This document shows positions 1 to 6,651 of a DNA stretch of 10,764 bases, one piece after another. The DNA comes from Acidobacteriota bacterium (GTDB lineage: Bacteria; Acidobacteriota; Holophagae; Thermotomaculales; Thermotomaculaceae). Position 1 is the first letter of the stretch, and every line of letters begins with the position of its first letter. The stretch is from assembly GCA_015487755.1 (NCBI GenBank), contig WFPG01000158.1, positions 1 to 10,764 on the forward strand, given 5' to 3'. Made by a program: the position numbers and the translations under genes. Under the pieces are notes generated by a model. That model saw only the letters and a list, made by a program, of their open reading frames with translations. It did no database searches and was not told the DNA's origin.

Positions 1-2506
1 GGTTAACATTAACAGGCCTAACTCTAAACCGTAACCCAAACCTACCCGTTTTTTCAACAACAATCTCTCCTGAAAATTCATAGACTGAATTTTCAACTTG
101 ATTAACATTTTCAAGCCTTTCAATATCAAACTCTGACATTTTTCCGTTTGCGTCAAGTTTACCGAAATAAGCCTCTACAACAACATCTTCAGGGCTTAAC
201 CCTGCAAGGTCAACCTTAACCTTGCAGCCTAAAGGGGTTCTTATAGGGCTTTCTCTATCCCCAAGAAATTCACTTTCAATTATCCTAACATTGTGCCAGC
301 TTGAATCAACCTTTCTCTTCCATTCAAGAAGTTTTTTCAACCCTTCAAAATTGTTTTCCCCTAAATTAAAAAAATGGTTAACCCCTTTAAGGTAAAACTT
401 TTCCATATAATCTTCAACCATACGATGGGTATTGAAGAATCCGCATATTGTTTTAAGGTTTATCTTCATTCTCTCAATCCATTCCCTCGGTAATTTGTCG
501 TCTTCCCTTGTGTAAAACAGAGGGACTATCTCTTTTTCAAGTAAATCGTAAATTGCCCTGCTTTCAACTTCGTCCTGATACTCTAAATCCTCATACTCTT
601 CCCCGCTGCCTATAGCCCATCCGTTTTCGCCGTTGTACGCTTCATCCCACCAGCCGTCTAAAACGCTTAAATTTAAAGCGGCATTGGCAGAGGCTTTCAT
701 TCCGCTTGTCCCTGACGCTTCAAGAGGCCTTCTGGGATTGTTTAGCCACAAATCAACTCCCTGAACAAGGTATCTTGCAACATTTATATCGTAGTCTTCA
801 ATGAAAACCACTTTCTTCCTAAACCTTTCTTCCCTTGCAATCTGTACAATCTGTTTAATAATGTTTTTACCTTCCATATCTTTCGGATGAGCCTTCCCTG
901 CAATAATTATCTGGACAGGCCTTTCAGGATTGTTAAGTATTTTGTCCAATCTATCAGGGTCTTTAAAGATAAGGTAAGCCCTTTTATAAGCGGCAAACCT
1001 TCTCGCAAAGCCTACAGTGAGGGCTTCAGGGTCTAATACCTGTTTAGCCTTCATAATCTCACTTTGCCTTGCCCCTTTTTTCTTCAAACATTTAACAAGC
1101 CTTCTCCTTACGAAAGCCACCAGCCTTTCCCTTCTTCTTTCATGAGTACGCCATAACTCTTCATCAGGTATGTCAAGAGCCCTTTCCCATATCTTTTCAT
1201 TATCCGGGTCCTCAGACCATTGAGGCCCTAAATACCTTGAATACAAGGTGGCTAAATCAAGGGAAATCCACGAAGGGATATGAACACCGTTTGTAATGTG
1301 TTTTATTGGCACTTCTTCAATATCTATGTGAGGGTAAAGCCCTCTCCACATCTTTCTTGAAACCTTTCCGTGTAACCTGCTAACTCCGTTTGCAAATGCA
1401 GAGTTTTTCAAAGCAAGCACTGTCATACAAAAACCTTCCTGTTTATCAAAAGGATTTACCCTGCCGAAACTTAAAAACTGCTCAAGTGAAAGCCCCAATT
1501 CGGCAACATACACCGAAAAGTACTTTGAAACTAAATCAGGCGGAAAGACATCGTTTCCAGCAGGCACGGGAGTATGAGTGGTAAAAACAGTTGTGTGCTG
1601 GACAAAAAGCCTTGCTTCTTCAAAAGTAAGCCCGTGCTTTTCAACAAGAATCCTTATCCTCTCAAAAGTGGCAAAGGCAGAATGGCCTTCATTTAAATGA
1701 AAAACGGCAGGTTGAATGCCTAATGCGTCAAGAACCCTTACTCCGCCTATCCCTAAAATAATTTCCTGCTGAATTCTATGCTCAATATCCCCGCCGTAAA
1801 GTTGGTCAGTTATCTTTCTATCCTCTTCCGAGTTCATTTGATTATTTGTATCAAGCATATAAACCGAAACCCTTCCAACTTCCAATTTCCACACCCTTAC
1901 ATAAACATTTCTATCGCCAACCTTTACAGAAACTGTTAAAGGGTTCCCGTCTCCATTTTTAATTAACTTCATAGGCATATTGTGGAAATCGTTTTCAGGA
2001 TAGGTTTCCTGCTGCCACCCGTCTGAAGTTAAATACTGCCTGAAATACCCCTGCTGGTACATTAAACCGACACCTATTAAGGGAATGTTTAAGTCAGAAG
2101 AAGACTTTAAATGGTCTCCCGCAAGAACTCCTAAACCGCCTGAATAGTTGGGAATTGAATCGTTTATGCCAAACTCTGCGGAAAAGTACGCAATCTTGAA
2201 ATCCCTGTTTACCCCTAACGAGTATTGAAAAAAATTTTTGTTTTCCACATACCTTTTAAAATCTGAATAAACCTTTTCAAGAAAAACCATAAAACCTTCG
2301 TCATGGACAAGTTCGTTTAACTTTTCCTGGCTCAACCTTCCAAGCATTAAAACAGGGTTATGGTTGCAGGATTCCCACAACTTTCTGTCAATCCTCATAA
2401 ACAGGGTTATAGCGTCGGGGTTCCATACATGCCAAAGGTTATAACTAATCTCTTTTAAAGGCTCTAATTCAGGCGGGATATTCGGGACAATATTAAAGGT
2501 TTTCAT
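1..2506 (-). CDS. glgP: Alpha-glucan (glycogen/maltodextrin) phosphorylase, short GT35 form, 3' end cut by the window edge
   Basis: Catalyses phosphorolysis of alpha-1,4-glucan to glucose-1-phosphate using pyridoxal phosphate (PLP), in the cytoplasm. My translation gives 835 residues from the ATG at 2506 to the left edge with no stop. Residues about 15-120 resemble the DUF3417 N-terminal domain of short bacterial phosphorylases. Motifs seen: YSGGLGVLAGDH (121-132), NEGHSAF (272-278), HTPVPAGND (311-319), NGVHIPSW (406-413), GFARRFAAYKR (499-509, phosphate-binding R503 and K508), EASGTSGMK (596-604, with K604 the PLP lysine) and the family-typical DGWWDEAYNGENGWAIG (617-633). The last visible residues (GRFGLRFRVRPVN) match the usual C-terminal strand, so probably only about 10-30 residues are missing. 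Allosteric N-terminal segments of the animal and E. coli type are absent. GAGGTG lies 4 nt before the ATG, and nadK ends 10 nt upstream. It is the last visible gene of the operon. Whether the substrate is glycogen or maltodextrin cannot be told. Confidence 0.95.
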   Translation of the reverse strand, partial: MKTFNIVPNIPPELEPLKEISYNLWHVWNPDAITLFMRIDRKLWESCNHNPVLMLGRLSQEKLNELVHDEGFMVFLEKVYSDFKRYVENKNFFQYSLGVNRDFKIAYFSAEFGINDSIPNYSGGLGVLAGDHLKSSSDLNIPLIGVGLMYQQGYFRQYLTSDGWQQETYPENDFHNMPMKLIKNGDGNPLTVSVKVGDRNVYVRVWKLEVGRVSVYMLDTNNQMNSEEDRKITDQLYGGDIEHRIQQEIILGIGGVRVLDALGIQPAVFHLNEGHSAFATFERIRILVEKHGLTFEEARLFVQHTTVFTTHTPVPAGNDVFPPDLVSKYFSVYVAELGLSLEQFLSFGRVNPFDKQEGFCMTVLALKNSAFANGVSRLHGKVSRKMWRGLYPHIDIEEVPIKHITNGVHIPSWISLDLATLYSRYLGPQWSEDPDNEKIWERALDIPDEELWRTHERRRERLVAFVRRRLVKCLKKKGARQSEIMKAKQVLDPEALTVGFARRFAAYKRAYLIFKDPDRLDKILNNPERPVQIIIAGKAHPKDMEGKNIIKQIVQIAREERFRKKVVFIEDYDINVARYLVQGVDLWLNNPRRPLEASGTSGMKASANAALNLSVLDGWWDEAYNGENGWAIGSGEEYEDLEYQDEVESRAIYDLLEKEIVPLFYTREDDKLPREWIERMKINLKTICGFFNTHRMVEDYMEKFYLKGVNHFFNLGENNFEGLKKLLEWKRKVDSSWHNVRIIESEFLGDRESPIRTPLGCKVKVDLAGLSPEDVVVEAYFGKLDANGKMSEFDIERLENVNQVENSVYEFSGEIVVEKTGRFGLRFRVRPVNVN

Positions 2507-2516
2507 AATTCACCTC

Positions 2517-3410
2517 TTACCTTTCTCCCCATTTAAGTTTTTCTTTTAATACCTCAAAATAATTCTTTAATTTCGGGTTTATTAACAAAGCCTTTCTTTC
2601 CGATTTTTTCACTTTTAGCAAATGCTGAGAAGAAAATTTGTAACCTTTCTGCCCGTCAAAGGTTATAAAAATATCGGTATGCATTTTATTCAGGGAAACC
2701 TCAATTTCAGAGTTTGAGCAAACAACAATAGGCCTGTTTGTTAATGAATGGGGGCAAATAGGTGTTACCGCAAGTACATTTGTTGAAGGAAAGATAATAG
2801 GGCCACCGGCAGCAAGTGAGTATGCGGTTGAGCCTGTAGGTGTTGCAATTATTAACCCGTCAGATTTGTAGTCTGACACAAAGTCGCCGTCAATCATTAA
2901 CCTTAAATCCATAATCCTTGCTAATGCAGCCTTGTTAACAACAACATCGTTTAAAACATGCTCTTCTACAATAACCTTTCCGTTTTCATCGTAAATAATC
3001 CCCTCAAGCATAAGCCTTTCGTCAATCTGATAATTTCCCGAAAGAGTGTTTGTTAAAGCCTCTTCAAACTCTTCCACCTGCACAATGGTAAGAAAACCGA
3101 GGCTGCCTAAATTTACCCCTAATATCGGAATAGGCTTGCCTTTCAAAAGCCTGACGGAAGACAGAAGGGTGCCGTCGCCCCCTAACACAAGAAGTAAGTC
3201 AATAGATTCAATAAAATCTTTTTCAGAAACCTGAATAAAAAAACTGCTTAAAGAATTTCCCACAGTAACAAATTCAGGAATAACTTCAAGGGTATAAGCA
3301 TTGGCAATTCCGTGTTTCTTCAAAACCTTTTCAAGGGAAAACAATACCTTTTCAAGTGTTTTAAAATCCGCTTTAGGCTTAAAGATTATGCCCACATTTT
3401 TAAATTTCAT
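2517..3410 (-). CDS. nadK: NAD kinase (ATP/polyphosphate-dependent NAD+ 2'-phosphotransferase)
   Basis: Phosphorylates NAD+ to NADP+, the only de novo source of NADP(H), in the cytoplasm. From the ATG at 3410 the protein has 297 residues, normal for bacterial NadK. Family motifs visible: GGDGT (77-81, phosphate-binding and catalytic aspartate), the LND variant of the NE/D motif (152-154), the glycine/threonine-rich DGLIIATPTGSTAYSLAAGGPI region (185-206), and the C-terminal PHSLTNRPIVV segment (about 220-230) with DGQ (252-254). A longer reading frame begins at a TTG (3419), but that codon directly abuts GAGG with no spacing. The ATG at 3410 has GAGG 9 nt upstream and is the better start. The gene begins inside the last codons of tlyA (11 nt overlap), which implies coupling. 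Cofactor preference (ATP or polyphosphate) is not readable. Confidence 0.95.
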   Translation of the reverse strand: MKFKNVGIIFKPKADFKTLEKVLFSLEKVLKKHGIANAYTLEVIPEFVTVGNSLSSFFIQVSEKDFIESIDLLLVLGGDGTLLSSVRLLKGKPIPILGVNLGSLGFLTIVQVEEFEEALTNTLSGNYQIDERLMLEGIIYDENGKVIVEEHVLNDVVVNKAALARIMDLRLMIDGDFVSDYKSDGLIIATPTGSTAYSLAAGGPIIFPSTNVLAVTPICPHSLTNRPIVVCSNSEIEVSLNKMHTDIFITFDGQKGYKFSSQHLLKVKKSERKALLINPKLKNYFEVLKEKLKWGER

Positions 3411-4203
3411 TGTAAACAACCTCTTTTATTCTTTCCTTATCTACAATATTACTACAATTTCCTTTAACCTTTAAATGTAAAAGGTATTCAATATTGCCCT
3501 TCTGCCCCTGAATAGGGGATTTTGTCAGGTTATTTGCACAAAAACCGTTTATTTCGCTAAAGGAGATTATTTCTTCAATAACCCTGATGTGTTTTGTTTT
3601 ATCTTTAATAATGCCTTTCTTTTCCACTTCGTTTTTTCCCACCTCAAACTGCGGTTTTATCAGAATAACCGCGTCAAAATCTTTGCTTTCATCAATAATA
3701 GACGAAAAAACAGGTATTATTTTTTTAACAGAGATAAAAGAAACATCCATACATATAAAAGAGACGGGAAAATCAAGGTCTTCCCTTTTCAAATACCTTG
3801 CGTTAAAGTTTTCCATTACAACGACACGGTTGTCTTTGCGTAACTTTAAATCAAGTTGGTTTGTTCCCGTATCAATAGCGTAAACTAATTTTGCCCCGTT
3901 TTGAAGAAGGCAGTCTGTAAAACCCCCTGTTGAAGAGCCTATGTCTGCGCAAACCCTTCCCTTAACATCAATGTCAAACTCTTTTAAAGCCTTTTCTAAC
4001 TTTAATCCGCCTCTACCGACATAGTTGTGTAACTTTTGTTTAACAAATATCTCTTTTTCAAGGGGGATTAACTCCCCTGCTTTTTCTATTCTTTTATTGT
4101 CAAGAAAAACAAGACCCGCCATAATTAAACGGCGGGCTTCTTCCCTTGATTTAACTAAATTTCTTTGAACAAGCAGTTTATCTGCCCTTTCTTTTTTTGC
4201 CAT
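3400..4203 (-). CDS. tlyA: TlyA family rRNA (cytidine-2'-O)-methyltransferase, S4 domain plus FtsJ-like domain
   Basis: Predicted SAM-dependent 2'-O-methyltransferase of 23S (and, in some subtypes, 16S) rRNA. Older annotations call the family hemolysin A. The 267-residue length is standard. Residues about 4-50 form an S4 RNA-binding domain (RADKLLVQRNLVKSREEARR). The methyltransferase domain has YVGRGGLKLEKAL (61-73), the SAM-binding loop DIGSSTGGFTD (87-97), CMDVSFIS (151-158) and LIKPQFEVGK (181-190). A K-D-K-E catalytic tetrad typical of 2'-O-methyltransferases can be placed at K68, D153, K183 and E239. The ATG at 4203 follows the stop of the upstream dehydrogenase by 1 nt, with a modest AGG 5-6 nt before it. 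It overlaps nadK at its 3' end. The subtype (23S only, or both rRNAs) cannot be assigned safely by eye. Confidence 0.93.
   Translation of the reverse strand: MAKKERADKLLVQRNLVKSREEARRLIMAGLVFLDNKRIEKAGELIPLEKEIFVKQKLHNYVGRGGLKLEKALKEFDIDVKGRVCADIGSSTGGFTDCLLQNGAKLVYAIDTGTNQLDLKLRKDNRVVVMENFNARYLKREDLDFPVSFICMDVSFISVKKIIPVFSSIIDESKDFDAVILIKPQFEVGKNEVEKKGIIKDKTKHIRVIEEIISFSEINGFCANNLTKSPIQGQKGNIEYLLHLKVKGNCSNIVDKERIKEVVYNEI
3420..3423 (-). promoter_or_regulatory. Ribosome binding site that decides the nadK start
   Basis: GAGG at 3423-3420 (minus strand) sits 9 nt before the ATG at 3410 and directly abuts the alternative TTG at 3419. The spacing favours the ATG. The site lies within the codons for the last residues of tlyA (KEVVYNEI), so ribosomes finishing tlyA would be delivered onto it. 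Confidence 0.6.
4101..4137 (-). terminator. Terminator-like GC hairpin plus U-rich run inside tlyA (possible attenuator)
   Basis: On the minus strand, GCCCGCC (4137-4131) can pair with GGCGGGT (4120-4114): six G/C pairs plus a G-U pair, with a 10 nt AT-rich loop. The transcript then reads UCUUGUUUUUCUUG, nine U in the 13 nt following the closing U. The element lies 66 nt into tlyA, in the codons for EARRLIMAGLVFL of the S4 domain. The shape is that of a weak Rho-independent terminator, but it is fully coding, so it may be coincidental. Confidence 0.25.
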
Positions 4204-4204
4204 T

Positions 4205-5344
4205 TTAACCTAACAGGCTTTTTGCAATAACAAGCCTCTGTATTTCATTTGTCCCTTCATATATTGTTGTAACCCTTGCATCTCTGTAAAGCCTTTCAAT
4301 CTTGTACTCTTTTGAATAGCCGTAACCGCCGTGAATCTGCAAAGCCTCATATGTGCAGAAGATTGCAGTCTCGGAAGCATACATTTTAGCCATTGAAGAG
4401 AGTTTCGGGTCTGCCTTTCCTATTGAATCCATAAAACCTGCATAGTAAACAAGGCTTTCCGCAGCCTCAATCCTTGTAGCCATATCTGCAATTTTAAATT
4501 GAATAGCCTGCTGTTTTGCAATCGGCTTTCCAAACTGAACCCTCTCTGTAGAATACCTAACCCCTTCTTCAAATGCGCCTTTTGCAATTCCCAGAGCCTG
4601 TGCCCCGATGCCTATCCTTGAATGATTAAGTGTTGTAAGGGCAATCTTAAACCCCATTCCCTCTTTGCCTAAAAGGTTTTCTTCAGGCACTTCTAAATCC
4701 TCTAAAGTTACCATACAGGTTTTTGAAGAGCGCATCCCCATTTTGTCTTCCGGCTTATCCACAATAAAACCGGGATGCTCCGCATCAACGATAAATGCAG
4801 AGATACCCTTATGCCCCTTTTCTGGGTTTGTTGAGGCAAGGAGAACAAAGTACTTGCCTACACCTGCGTTTGTAATCCATGCTTTTGAGCCGTTAATTAT
4901 GTATTTATCTCCCTTTTTAACCGCTTTTGTTTTCAAACTTCCTGCATCAGAGCCTGCATTCGGCTCGGTTAAGCAAAAACCGCCTATAACCTCTCCCGTA
5001 GCAAGTTGAGGGAGAAACTTTTTTTTCTGCTCTTCCGTACCGAACTTTAAAATAGGAAAACAGCAAACAGAATTGTTTACACTCATTGTAACGGCAACAC
5101 CGGGGTCAACCTTTGCAAGCTCTTCAACGGCAAGGAGATAAGAAATTACATCCGCACCTGAACCGCCGTACTCTTCCGGGATAAAAACACCCATTAAGCC
5201 CAATTTCCCCATCACCTTAATCAAATCATGGGGAAATTCAGCCTTTTTATCCCTTTCTGAAGCCCCGGGCTCAACCTCGTTTTTCGCAAAGTCCCGCACC
5301 ATATCACGGAACATCTTTTGCTCGTCGTTAAGGCGAAACTCCAT
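4205..5344 (-). CDS. Acyl-CoA dehydrogenase (short-chain/butyryl-CoA dehydrogenase-like), second of an adjacent pair
   Basis: FAD enzyme that forms trans-2-enoyl-CoA from acyl-CoA and passes electrons to ETF. It has 379 residues, the family norm. Seen: FAD/substrate loop LTEPNAGSD (125-133), INGSKAWITNAG (150-161), the arginine-bearing YSTERVQFGKPI (264-275), QIHGGYGYSKEY (336-347) and IYEGTNEIQR (361-370), where E363 is the expected catalytic base, placed as in butyryl-CoA and short-chain dehydrogenases rather than isovaleryl- or long-chain enzymes. Residues 240-243 read NHSR where its neighbour has DGAR, so substrate preference may differ. The start at 5344 has GAGGTG 5 nt upstream. That sequence is also the last two sense codons of the preceding gene, whose stop is 2 nt before this ATG. 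tlyA starts 1 nt after its stop. The exact acyl chain is unknown. Confidence 0.93.
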   Translation of the reverse strand: MEFRLNDEQKMFRDMVRDFAKNEVEPGASERDKKAEFPHDLIKVMGKLGLMGVFIPEEYGGSGADVISYLLAVEELAKVDPGVAVTMSVNNSVCCFPILKFGTEEQKKKFLPQLATGEVIGGFCLTEPNAGSDAGSLKTKAVKKGDKYIINGSKAWITNAGVGKYFVLLASTNPEKGHKGISAFIVDAEHPGFIVDKPEDKMGMRSSKTCMVTLEDLEVPEENLLGKEGMGFKIALTTLNHSRIGIGAQALGIAKGAFEEGVRYSTERVQFGKPIAKQQAIQFKIADMATRIEAAESLVYYAGFMDSIGKADPKLSSMAKMYASETAIFCTYEALQIHGGYGYSKEYKIERLYRDARVTTIYEGTNEIQRLVIAKSLLG

Positions 5345-5346
5345 GT

Positions 5347-6492
5347 TTACACCTCTGAAAGAACCTGTGCCGCAATTACAATTCTCTGGATTTCCGAAGT
5401 GCCTTCATATATTTCAAGAATCTTAGCATCCCTGAAAAACCTTTCCATAGGATACTCTTTCATATACCCGTATCCGCCGAATATCTGAATACCCTTTCTT
5501 GCCGCTTCCATAGCGGTTTCAGCCGCAAAAACTTTTGCCATTGAAGTAATCTTATTGCACCTTCCGCCATTCTGCTTGCATGCGGCGCCCTTATAGGTTA
5601 AAAGCCTTGCAGCCTCAATGTTTGTTGCCATATCGGCAAGGTACCATTGAATTGCCTGAAAAGAGGCAATAGGCCTACCAAACTGGATTCTCTCCTTTGC
5701 ATACTTTAATGATTCGTCTAAAACTGCCTGCGCAAGCCCTACTCCCTGCGCCGCAATGCCTATTCTTGCACCGTCTAATGTTGCAAGTGCTATTTTATAA
5801 CCCTGACCTTCTTCTCCTAACAGGTTCTCTTTAGGCACCCTTAAATCCTCAAAGTAAAGTTCTGCTGTTCCGCTTGCGTTAATTCCAAGTTTATCTTCAA
5901 CAGTACCTATATTAAAACCGTCCCACTTTGTCTCAACAACAAAAGCGGAAATACCATGTTTACCCTTCTCTTTATCGGTAACAGCAAATAATAGGCAAAT
6001 ATCTGCATGGGTTGCGTTTGTAATAAAAATCTTTGAACCGTTTATAACATAGTAATCACCGTCCTTTACAGCTGTCGTCTTTAAGTTTGCAGCGTCTGAG
6101 CCTGCATTCGGCTCTGTTAACCCGAAACAGCCTAAATACCTTCCTTCCGCTAAAGGTGTTAAGTAATTCTTTTTGATATAATCACTTCCATACTTTAAAA
6201 GCGGGTCGCAAACAAGAGAGTTGTTAACCGAAAGGATAACCCCTGTTGAGGCGCATGCCCTTGAGATCTCTTCAATCATAATGGCGTATGAGATATAATC
6301 CATTCCCGCTCCGCCGTACTCTTCGGGAATTGCAACTCCCATAAAACCTAATTCGGCACACTCTTTTAGCAGTTCAACGGGAAATTCATGTGTTCTGTCC
6401 CTTTCTGCAGCACCGGGTTTAACTCTTTCTTCTGCAAACCTTCTTGCAGTTTCCCTCATCATCTGTTGTTCGTCGGTTAATCTAAAATCCAT
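5347..6492 (-). CDS. Acyl-CoA dehydrogenase (short-chain/butyryl-CoA dehydrogenase-like), first of an adjacent pair
   Basis: Same reaction class as the following gene: FAD-dependent alpha,beta-dehydrogenation of an acyl-CoA with electrons going to ETF, in the cytoplasm. It has 381 residues. Motifs: LTEPNAGSD (125-133), YVINGSKIFITNA (148-160), YAKERIQFGRPI (264-275), QIFGGYGYMKEYPMERFFRDAK (336-357) and IYEGTSEIQR (361-370) with E363 as predicted catalytic base. The stretch LDGARIGIAAQG (239-250) is close to the clostridial butyryl-CoA dehydrogenase pattern. It aligns without gaps to its neighbour over 379 positions, about 200 identical by hand count. The ATG at 6492 has GGAG 6 nt upstream. 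It is the first gene of the operon, after a terminator and a possible promoter. No etfAB or other beta-oxidation gene lies in the window. A role in butyrate, branched-chain or longer acyl-CoA metabolism cannot be decided. Confidence 0.93.
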   Translation of the reverse strand: MDFRLTDEQQMMRETARRFAEERVKPGAAERDRTHEFPVELLKECAELGFMGVAIPEEYGGAGMDYISYAIMIEEISRACASTGVILSVNNSLVCDPLLKYGSDYIKKNYLTPLAEGRYLGCFGLTEPNAGSDAANLKTTAVKDGDYYVINGSKIFITNATHADICLLFAVTDKEKGKHGISAFVVETKWDGFNIGTVEDKLGINASGTAELYFEDLRVPKENLLGEEGQGYKIALATLDGARIGIAAQGVGLAQAVLDESLKYAKERIQFGRPIASFQAIQWYLADMATNIEAARLLTYKGAACKQNGGRCNKITSMAKVFAAETAMEAARKGIQIFGGYGYMKEYPMERFFRDAKILEIYEGTSEIQRIVIAAQVLSEV

Positions 6493-6530
6493 ATCCCACT
6501 CCCTTTTTTTAAGATTATGTACCGTTTTAT

Positions 6531-6559
6531 TTTATCAAAAATTCCTTTTATTGAGTAAA
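6531..6559 (-). promoter_or_regulatory. Candidate sigma70-type promoter for the acyl-CoA dehydrogenase to glgP operon
   Basis: TTTACT (6559-6554) and GATAAA (6536-6531) are separated by 17 nt on the minus strand, each matching four of six consensus bases. TAAAAT (6534-6529) is an overlapping alternative -10 at 19 nt, and CATAAT (6519-6514) is another possible -10 lacking a good -35. The region is very AT-rich, so chance matches are expected. A promoter somewhere in 6493-6612 is likely because a strong terminator lies just upstream. Confidence 0.25.
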
Positions 6560-6600
6560 CAAATAGAGTTAATCTCAAGATTTAGTAAATTTTTTGTTTA
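6556..6600. repeat. Small inverted repeats in the operon leader (possible operator)
   Basis: TAAACAAA (6556-6563) and TTTGTTTA (6593-6600) form an 8 bp inverted pair 29 bp apart. Between them lies the interrupted palindrome AATCT-CA-AGATT (6571-6582). Both sit just upstream of, or overlapping, the candidate promoter. Nothing else is apparent in 6493-6612. The low base complexity makes chance a real possibility. Confidence 0.2.
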
Positions 6601-6612
6601 AGTACTGACACT

Positions 6613-6637
6613 AAAAAAGCGGCCTTCAAAAGGCCGC
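6613..6637 (-). terminator. Rho-independent terminator of the large repeat-protein gene
   Basis: On the minus strand, GCGGCCTT (6637-6630) pairs perfectly with AAGGCCGC (6626-6619) across a 3 nt loop, followed directly by six T (6618-6613). It begins 14 nt after the stop at 6652-6654. The opposite strand lacks a T-run after the stem, so it acts in this orientation only. It insulates the acyl-CoA dehydrogenase operon from read-through. Confidence 0.9.
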
Positions 6638-6651
6638 ATTTAAAAACCCAA

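Noticed and set aside
1390..1584. Plus-strand open frame inside the phosphorylase gene
   Set aside because: The opposite strand has continuous, motif-rich GlgP coding through this stretch. The plus-strand peptide has no recognisable domain, and no start signal is apparent.
3587..3883. Overlapping plus-strand open frames opposite tlyA, and similar ones at 3046-3234, 4665-5009, 7759-8064, 8551-8748 and 10158-10439
   Set aside because: All are antisense to strongly supported genes and have cysteine/serine-rich, low-information translations typical of shadows.
5019..5026. Run of eight T on the plus strand, giving AAAAAAAAG in the second acyl-CoA dehydrogenase, as a programmed slippage site
   Set aside because: It encodes an ordinary QKKKF stretch. 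The frame on both sides is intact, and I saw no conserved alternative product or stimulatory hairpin.
6613..6637. Bidirectional terminator
   Set aside because: Only the minus strand has a T-run after the stem. On the plus strand the stem is followed by ATTTAAAAA, and there is no plus-strand gene to terminate.
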